The notes under the pieces were generated by a model that was not told the DNA's origin, searched no databases, and saw only the letters and a program-made list of their open reading frames with translations. 38,727 nt of DNA from Bacteroidales bacterium (GTDB taxonomy: Bacteria; Bacteroidota; Bacteroidia; Bacteroidales; Marinilabiliaceae). Position numbers and translations under genes: made by a program. Where the stretch lies: NCBI GenBank assembly GCA_017539645.1, contig JAFYCM010000078.1:1-38727 (forward strand), read 5' to 3'. Positions 34,013 through 38,727 of this stretch are shown here, one piece after another (the stretch's first letter is position 1; each line of letters begins with the position of its first letter).

Positions 34013-34414
34013 ATGCAGGATCTAATGGAGAATAACAAAATATGCCGATTGCGTCAGATCTATTTGGCTGTAGGCGAGTTCGAAAATTCGATAATAAAGA
34101 ACTTCGGGCTCAACTATAACGAGCTTTCGCTCTTGGCAACACTAAACACAGCCGATTGCCTCACAGCAAGCGAATTGGCCGAAAAATTAGGATTGAGCGC
34201 TTCGTGCACTTCTAAGGTGATTGGCAGCGTGGAGAAGAAAGAGCTGATTTTGCGCGCATTGTGCAAAGAAGACAAGCGCATGATGCGATTCTGCCTCACC
34301 GAAGCTGGCAAAAAGAAGATCGCAAGCGTCGACTGCAGCCAAGTGGAAGTGCCCGGAATATTGAAGTGCTTTATCGATGACAAATGCCCTCTGAGAATTG
34401 GAATTGAGAGTTGA
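34013..34414 (+). CDS. Cysteine-rich MarR-family regulator
   Basis: Winged-helix regulator of 133 residues; an internal ATG at 34025 is an alternative start. The MarR fold is visible in LNYNELSLLATLNTADCLTASELAEKLGLSASCTSKVIGSVEKKELI (helices and recognition helix), then the wing RALCKEDKRMMRFCLTEAGKKK. It contains eight cysteines in 133 residues (KIC, ADC, SASC, ALC, RFC, VDC, LKC, DKC), two in or next to the DNA-binding helices. That is unusual and suggests thiol-redox or metal sensing. The following genes encode thioredoxin and iron-sulfur proteins, which supports redox control. Regulation of that operon, 116 bp away, is inference. Confidence 0.85.
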   Translation: MQDLMENNKICRLRQIYLAVGEFENSIIKNFGLNYNELSLLATLNTADCLTASELAEKLGLSASCTSKVIGSVEKKELILRALCKEDKRMMRFCLTEAGKKKIASVDCSQVEVPGILKCFIDDKCPLRIGIES

Positions 34415-34530
34415 AAATTCTCGCGTTTAGGTCATAATCGATACATAAACTGTGCGCTTTATAGTAACTCATAATTACACGCAAATGTTTTCAACTGGAA
34501 ATAATTTCTAACTAATAATTTTATACAACA

Positions 34531-34884
34531 ATGGCAACAATTTTGACAAAGGCCGAATTTATTGAGAAAGTGGCCGATTACGAAAACAACAATGGCGAGT
34601 GGAAATTCAAAGGAGCACGTCCTGCCGTGATAGACTTTTTTGCCACATGGTGCGGTCCATGCCGTGCTTTGTCGCCGTTAATCGATGAAGCAAGTGAAAC
34701 GTATGCAGGAAAAATTGATGTCTACAAAATTGACGTTGATGCAGAGCCCGAATTAGCAGGTTTGTTTGGCATTCGTTCCATACCATCGTTACTATTCATA
34801 CCAATGAACGGAGAGCCTCGCATGTCGGTAGGAGCATTGCCACGAACACAACTCAAAGAGCAGTTGGAGGCTCTGTTGGCATAA
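34531..34884 (+). CDS. trxA: Thioredoxin
   Basis: Cytoplasmic thiol-disulfide oxidoreductase of 117 residues with no signal peptide. The active site is FFATWCGPCRALSPLIDEA (WCGPC), followed by KIDVDAEPELAGLFGIRSIPSLLFI with the cis-proline. A 10-residue insertion before the first strand (NNNGEWKFKGARP) is common in Bacteroidota thioredoxins. It shares one base with the next gene (TAATG at 34882-34886), so the thioredoxin, polyferredoxin and C_GCAxxG_C_C genes form a tightly coupled unit. Confidence 0.94.
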   Translation: MATILTKAEFIEKVADYENNNGEWKFKGARPAVIDFFATWCGPCRALSPLIDEASETYAGKIDVYKIDVDAEPELAGLFGIRSIPSLLFIPMNGEPRMSVGALPRTQLKEQLEALLA

Positions 34885-35522
34885 TGCTTTGGATTATCCT
34901 ACTAATCTACATCGTAGTAGGTTGGTTTTTCCCGATAGTAGGTTGGATTGCGCTTATATGTATGATTGGCCCCGTGTTGATGGCAGCGTTTCGTGGGCGT
35001 TATTGGTGTGGAAACATCTGTCCGCGAGGCAACTTCTATAGCAATATTATAGCACGAGTCAGTCGCAATAGGCGCATTCCTAATTGGTTGCGCTCCAATG
35101 GGTTTCGCATGTTTATGCTTGCCTTCATAATGTTTATGTTTGCTCTACAATTCTATTTTGCTTGGGGCGATTGGAGTGCAATGGGGAATGTGTTTTGGCG
35201 CTTAATTGTAGCTACTACAATAGTAGGCATTGCTTTGGGGATAGCCTATTCGCCACGTGCATGGTGTACATTTTGTCCCATGGGAACGTTATCGAAAATG
35301 GTTACAAGCAACTCGCTAAGTGCCGCAAAATGGCGCATCGAAGTGAATAGTTCGTGCCGCAGTTGTGCTTTGTGTAGTCGCAATTGTCCGATGCAACTTG
35401 CGCCACACACTGCCAAAGGCAAGGTTGCTGGCTATGATAACCCCGACTGTTTACGATGCAATTTATGCGCTAGTGCATGTCCCATAAATGCTATAAAATC
35501 AAAAAAAAGAAAACAACAATGA
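34884..35522 (+). CDS. Membrane 4Fe-4S polyferredoxin (NapH/NosR/CcoG-like)
   Basis: A 212-residue inner-membrane electron carrier. Helices lie at about 2-35, 72-95 and 103-122. Two CxxxCP-type motifs typical of NapH-like proteins appear as WCGNICPRG (C42, C46) and WCTFCPMGTL. Two C-terminal 4Fe-4S cluster motifs follow: CRSCALCSRNCP and CLRCNLCASACP. The family moves electrons between quinol or cytoplasmic donors and periplasmic or assembly partners; the specific partner here is unknown. It overlaps thioredoxin by one base and the next gene by four bases (ATGA at 35519-35522), suggesting coupled translation and a shared redox process. Confidence 0.9.
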   Translation: MLWIILLIYIVVGWFFPIVGWIALICMIGPVLMAAFRGRYWCGNICPRGNFYSNIIARVSRNRRIPNWLRSNGFRMFMLAFIMFMFALQFYFAWGDWSAMGNVFWRLIVATTIVGIALGIAYSPRAWCTFCPMGTLSKMVTSNSLSAAKWRIEVNSSCRSCALCSRNCPMQLAPHTAKGKVAGYDNPDCLRCNLCASACPINAIKSKKRKQQ

Positions 35523-36007
35523 CTAAACCAATTGACAAAGTGCAACGAATGACAACTGCCATCGAGCACTATTTGTCGGGCTACAACTGCGCGCAAGCTG
35601 TAGCTCTCACTTTTGCCGACCTATATGGACTTACGCCAGATTTGGCGCTTAAACTGAGCTCGAGCTTCGGTTGCGGCATAGCGCGCATGGGCGAAGTGTG
35701 TGGCGCTGCTTCTGCTATGTTTATGCTTGCTGGCTTGGAGTGCGGCACCACAAAACCTGCCGATAATGAAGGTCGCAAACTCAATTTCGACACGGTGCGT
35801 ATGCTTGCCGACAAGTTCAAAACCATGCACCACGACACAATGCTTTGCCGCGAGATATTGCAACTCTCTAAAGGCGACAAGCCCGAAGCTCCCACGCCTC
35901 AAATAGCAGAATATTATGCTAAACGCCCATGCACATATCGCGTTGGCTCGGCAGCCGAGATATTTTGTGATTATCTGAACGCGAAACAGCAGAACGAAAT
36001 GGATTGA
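35519..36007 (+). CDS. C_GCAxxG_C_C family redox protein
   Basis: A 162-residue protein of the C_GCAxxG_C_C family. ATG 35519 overlaps the upstream stop; a longer reading from 35477 would run into the ferredoxin gene. Motif cysteines are visible in SGYNCAQAVALTFAD, SSFGCGIARMGEVCGAASAMFMLAGLECG, MLCREILQL and AKRPCTYRVGSAAEIFCDYL. The family is proposed to bind a metal or iron-sulfur cluster or to undergo thiol chemistry, often next to redox enzymes. It is the last gene of the thioredoxin operon and is followed by a terminator. Confidence 0.9.
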   Translation: MTKPIDKVQRMTTAIEHYLSGYNCAQAVALTFADLYGLTPDLALKLSSSFGCGIARMGEVCGAASAMFMLAGLECGTTKPADNEGRKLNFDTVRMLADKFKTMHHDTMLCREILQLSKGDKPEAPTPQIAEYYAKRPCTYRVGSAAEIFCDYLNAKQQNEMD

Positions 36008-36041
36008 ACAAGTTTATAGTTAGTATTAATATTCGTATCTG

Positions 36042-36079
36042 AATCAGCCGTTAGGATAGTTGTTCTGACGGCTGATTTT
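36042..36079 (+). terminator. Rho-independent terminator of the thioredoxin operon
   Basis: AATCAGCCGT (36042-36051) pairs perfectly with ACGGCTGATT (36068-36077); an inner extension is possible with wobble pairs. A short T-run follows. Confidence 0.82.
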
Positions 36080-36137
36080 ATGTTCTAAAAATCACTTTTA
36101 TTCATCTTAGGGACTATCTTGTACATACCATTTACAA

Positions 36138-36178
36138 TTGAAATCTCGTCGTTTTTTATATATCATTGCGACAATGAT
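36138..36178 (+). promoter_or_regulatory. Promoter with overlapping 7-3-7 dyad, WG-repeat gene
   Basis: TTG (36138-36140), 20 bp, then TATCATTG (36161-36168; one mismatch to TAnnTTTG). The -7 box overlaps the perfect dyad ATCATTG-CGA-CAATGAT (36162-36178), 20 bp before the ATG. This is a repressor-type layout. Confidence 0.5.
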
Positions 36179-36197
36179 GACTGTATTGTAATCGACG

Positions 36198-37280
36198 ATG
36201 GATAAAGGTCAAAAATCAAACAACGAAAAAGTAAAGCTGTTTCCAGCCCAAGGCATAACACCCAAAGACGAATCTCTATGGGGATACATAAATAATGACG
36301 GCGTTTTCATTATAAAACCACAATTTGAAGACGCATATGGGTTCTATAATGGCACAGCTGTAGTTTATGCTGTCAATAAAAAATATGGCATTATAGATAC
36401 TGAAGGAAATTATATCATTGAACCTAAATTCGAAGACCTGACCTCCTTTTATGATGGGCTTGCAAGAGTAAAAATCAACGGTAAATACGGATATATTAAT
36501 ATGAAATCCGAAATTGTTATTGATCCTATATATGAAGAGGTTCACAATTTTTATGAAGATGTCGCTTGGGTAAGAAAATATAAATGGTTTGGATTGATTG
36601 ATAGAACAGGGGAATATCTGATTTCCCCCCGACCTTCGTGTACTTATGTAAACGACTTCAGTGAAGGTTTGGCTTGTATTGGCTTTCGGGATATTGGCTT
36701 TGTAAAATTTGGATATATAAATAAGGCGGGTGAATGGGTAATCAATCCTCAATTTCTTCAAGCAAGCAATTTTAGTGAAGGTTTGGCAGCGGTTGGATTC
36801 GGAGATGGAGATTGTGATATGCGAGGCTTTTTTTTAGGATACATATATGGCTTTATTAATAAAGACGGTCAATTTGTTATAGAACCGCAATTCGAATTGG
36901 CCGGTCCCTTCCACGAAGGATTAGCTACAGTTAAGAGTGAAGGTAAATGGGGCGCTATTAATAGAAATGGAGAATTTGTTATTAAACCACAATTTGATTT
37001 TATGTGCTCTTTTAGCCAAGGTTTGGCTGAAGTGAAAAAAGATGGCAAATGGGGCTATGTTGATAGAGATGGAAATGTAGTCATACCTCTGCAATACGAC
37101 ACAACTTGTTCGTTTCAGAATGGCCTCGCCATAGTAAAACGTTCGTTTGGTAAGTTTCGATATATCAACACATTTGGCGAACGCATAATTATCCAACCAT
37201 ATTCCAATAAAATATTAAGGCTTTTGAGCGATCTGGAGAATCGTATCATTAACGCATATTTCTATATTATAGACAAATAG
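36198..37280 (+). CDS. WG-repeat protein
   Basis: A 360-residue protein built of about eight WG/KWG beta repeats, each roughly 35-45 residues: LWGYINNDGVFIIKPQFED, KYGIIDTEGNYIIEPKFED, KYGYINMKSEIVIDPIYEE, WFGLIDRTGEYLISP, FGYINKAGEWVINPQF, YGFINKDGQFVIEPQF, KWGAINRNGEFVIKPQFDF, KWGYVDRDGNVVIPLQYD. A short helical tail follows. No signal peptide or membrane segment, so probably cytoplasmic. Base composition is more AT-rich than its neighbours by eye, and it stands alone with a promoter-dyad upstream and the palindromic element downstream. Such repeats are thought to mediate binding; the function is unknown. Confidence 0.85.
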   Translation: MDKGQKSNNEKVKLFPAQGITPKDESLWGYINNDGVFIIKPQFEDAYGFYNGTAVVYAVNKKYGIIDTEGNYIIEPKFEDLTSFYDGLARVKINGKYGYINMKSEIVIDPIYEEVHNFYEDVAWVRKYKWFGLIDRTGEYLISPRPSCTYVNDFSEGLACIGFRDIGFVKFGYINKAGEWVINPQFLQASNFSEGLAAVGFGDGDCDMRGFFLGYIYGFINKDGQFVIEPQFELAGPFHEGLATVKSEGKWGAINRNGEFVIKPQFDFMCSFSQGLAEVKKDGKWGYVDRDGNVVIPLQYDTTCSFQNGLAIVKRSFGKFRYINTFGERIIIQPYSNKILRLLSDLENRIINAYFYIIDK

Positions 37281-37396
37281 TGAACGGTAAAAGCTAACAT
37301 TCAACATTTTCCTAACTCGAACCCCGAGTATTCAATAGTCAAATCATTAACCATTTTTATGGCATAAATACTATTTGCCAAACCTCACTTATAACC

Positions 37397-37624
37397 TTAT
37401 CTCGCACAGACAATGCGAGATAACACAGATATGTAACTTTTTATGTCGCCTTAGTCGGGTGAGCGTGAAGAAAATTATCGGAGTGAAGCGTATAAAACGA
37501 TTTGCTGTCCGAGCGTAGCGAGTTCTAAATCGTTTAGCGGAACGCAGATAATTTTTAGCGAACCGACTACAGCGACGAGTTCTCTTTTGTTTTACTTTTC
37601 TCTGTCGGCACAGAGAAAAGTAAA
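37397..37624. repeat. Nested palindromic element, MITE-like or structured RNA
   Basis: Three structures lie in a row. First a perfect 10-bp hairpin, TTATCTCGCA (37397-37406) with TGCGAGATAA (37414-37423). Then a long nested stem: GTCGC 37445-37449/37572-37576, TAGTCGG 37452-37458/37563-37569, AAAATTATC 37471-37479/37547-37555 and AAACGATTT 37495-37503/37527-37535, separated by internal loops that repeat GAGCG/AGCG. Last a perfect 15-bp hairpin, TTTACTTTTCTCTGT (37591-37605) with ACAGAGAAAAGTAAA (37610-37624), loop CGGC. No protein is plausible. I believe similar sequences recur between genes in related genomes, but cannot check that here. Confidence 0.75.
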
Positions 37625-37635
37625 GAATCATATCC

Positions 37636-37665
37636 TTGCGAAAACTGACTTAATAACTATTTTTG
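37636..37665 (+). promoter_or_regulatory. Promoter of the acyl-CoA ligase gene
   Basis: TTG (37636-37638), 19 bp, then TATTTTTG (37658-37665) matches the Bacteroidota promoter exactly, 21 bp before the ATG. It begins 12 bp after the palindromic element. Confidence 0.65.
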
Positions 37666-37686
37666 CAGCCGACTTAATTATAATTG

Positions 37687-38727
37687 ATGGCATTAGTAAA
37701 TGATACTGTGGGCGGCCTACTAAATCACTGGGCTGAAGTATCCCCTAATAAGAATTTTATTTCGTATACAGAGCTAAATTTGCATTGGACTTATGCTCAA
37801 TTCAACGAACGCGTCGACCGTTTTGCGAAGGGACTTATGGCGCTTGGCGTCACCAAAGGGTCGAAGGTCGGTATTTGGGCTAACAATGTGCCCGATTGGC
37901 TTACCGTTTTTTTCGCTTCCGCTAAGATTGGCGCATGGCTCGTAACGGTAAATACGAATTATAAAATAGCTGAGCTTGAATTTCTTATGCGCAACGCCGA
38001 TATACATACTATGTGTATCATCGACCATTGGCGCGATAGCGATTACGTAGGTATGATACGCGAACTTGCACCCGAAATTTCGCAAGAGACGCGCTCGAGC
38101 ATTCATGCTGAGAAACTTCCCGAGTTGCGCAACGTGGTTGTGCTTGGCGAGGCAACTTACGATGGCATGTACAACACCGCAGAACTTCTTGCTCTTGGCG
38201 ATGCAGCTGACGATGCTCGTTTTCAGGAACGCTATGCTGTCACCGACTGCCACGACGTCGTAAATATGCAATACACCTCTGGAACCACTGGTTTCCCTAA
38301 GGGTGTGATGCTTACCCACTATAATATCGTAAATAACGGCCTTGCCATTGGCGATGCCATGAAATTCACACGCGACGAGAATTTGCTCATCTGCGTGCCG
38401 CTCTTCCACTGCTTCGGCATTGTGTTGGCGCTCATGGCAGTACTTACGCACGGTTCATCGATGACGCTCACCGAAGATTTCGATGCAAAGAAGGTACTTA
38501 CATCTATAGAAAAAGAGCGTTGCACTGCGCTATACGGCGTACCTACAATGTTCTCGCTCGAACTCAGCCTACCAGAATTCGACTCGTTCGACCTTACGTC
38601 GCTACGTACGGGCATTATGGCTGGTTCGGTCTGCCCTATAGAACTGATGAAGAAGGTGATGGATAAGATGCACATGAAGGACATCATCAGCGTGTATGGC
38701 CTCACCGAGTCGTCGCCTGGCATGACG
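37687..38727 (+). CDS. AMP-forming acyl-CoA ligase, 3' end cut by window
   Basis: First 347 residues of an ANL-superfamily acyl-CoA synthetase that activates a carboxylic acid through an acyl-adenylate. ATG 37687 starts [18 protein letters not shown] and the frame is open to the last base. Visible motifs are [28 protein letters not shown], the phosphate-binding loop [31 protein letters not shown] and, near the edge, [11 protein letters not shown]. About 200 residues including the hinge and C-terminal domain lie outside. The N-terminus resembles medium/long-chain fatty acyl ligases, but substrate cannot be fixed from the part seen. Confidence 0.93.
   Translation, partial: MALVNDTVGGLLNHWAEVSPNKNFISYTELNLHWTYAQFNERVDRFAKGLMALGVTKGSKVGIWANNVPDWLTVFFASAKIGAWLVTVNTNYKIAELEFLMRNADIHTMCIIDHWRDSDYVGMIRELAPEISQETRSSIHAEKLPELRNVVVLGEATYDGMYNTAELLALGDAADDARFQERYAVTDCHDVVNMQYTSGTTGFPKGVMLTHYNIVNNGLAIGDAMKFTRDENLLICVPLFHCFGIVLALMAVLTHGSSMTLTEDFDAKKVLTSIEKERCTALYGVPTMFSLELSLPEFDSFDLTSLRTGIMAGSVCPIELMKKVMDKMHMKDIISVYGLTESSPGMT

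Noticed and set aside
37389-37631. An 80-codon Arg/Phe-rich minus-strand frame
   Set aside because: It coincides exactly with the palindromic element, and its composition follows from the repeat arms.
1-38727. CRISPR arrays, tRNA/rRNA genes, insertion sequences, prophage
   Set aside because: No regularly spaced direct repeats with spacers, no cloverleaf or rRNA-like segments, and no transposase, integrase or phage structural motifs were found.

Overview
The window looks like a chromosomal segment of a Bacteroidales bacterium (phylum Bacteroidota). The evidence is the gene content: a DUF4301 protein, a DUF4105/Lnb-type membrane protein, an SO_0444-type Cu/Zn permease, gyrA followed by a TPR protein, an amidase-MCE pair and a GH115 glucuronidase. 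Promoters fit the phylum as well, with TAnnTTTG -7 boxes and weak Shine-Dalgarno sequences. I see no tRNA, rRNA, insertion sequence, phage or CRISPR array.

Layout. 1-9 kb (+ strand): the 3' part of gdhA; a Fur-family regulator with a metal permease; gyrA and a secreted TPR protein; a polyprenyl-phosphate sugar phosphotransferase. 9-17.9 kb (- strand): a long run of closely spaced genes that reads, in transcription order, HTH regulator, pyrK, pyrD, a DUF4105/Lnb-like membrane protein, a serine hydrolase, a carboxynorspermidine synthase-like dehydrogenase, an MBL-fold hydrolase, YbaK and an LRR protein. 17.85-18.59 kb: an AT-rich divergent gap of 740 bp. 18.6-26 kb: DUF4301, then dnaA, an MCE protein and an amidase on the - strand, then dnaX on the + strand. 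26-31 kb: an RluA-type synthase converging on a lipid kinase - PncC - PrsW operon. 31-36 kb: a beta-barrel-like protein, a GH115 enzyme, and a thiol/iron-sulfur cluster (MarR, thioredoxin, polyferredoxin, C_GCAxxG_C_C protein). 36-38.7 kb: a WG-repeat protein, a large palindromic element and the 5' part of an acyl-CoA ligase.

Most notable observations. (1) The hexamer GTTTAC (either strand) occurs 35 times between 14231 and 18467 but only about 17 times in the remaining ~34.5 kb (hand count). It runs through four genes in all three reading frames and crowds the upstream region of an HTH regulator, which suggests a DNA-encoded binding field. (2) dnaX is split at a run of ten A that forms the -1 slippery heptamer A AAA AAG followed at once by a stop codon; a -1 shift restores a 579-residue tau-like protein. 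(3) At 37397-37624 lies a ~230 bp element of nested perfect inverted repeats, resembling a mobile palindromic repeat or structured RNA. (4) The MCE (MlaD-like) protein carries a C-terminal SPOR-like domain matching the one on the neighbouring amidase. (5) An unusually cysteine-rich MarR regulator precedes the thiol/iron-sulfur operon.

All positions and motif counts were read by eye. Product names rest on recognised motifs, not database searches.
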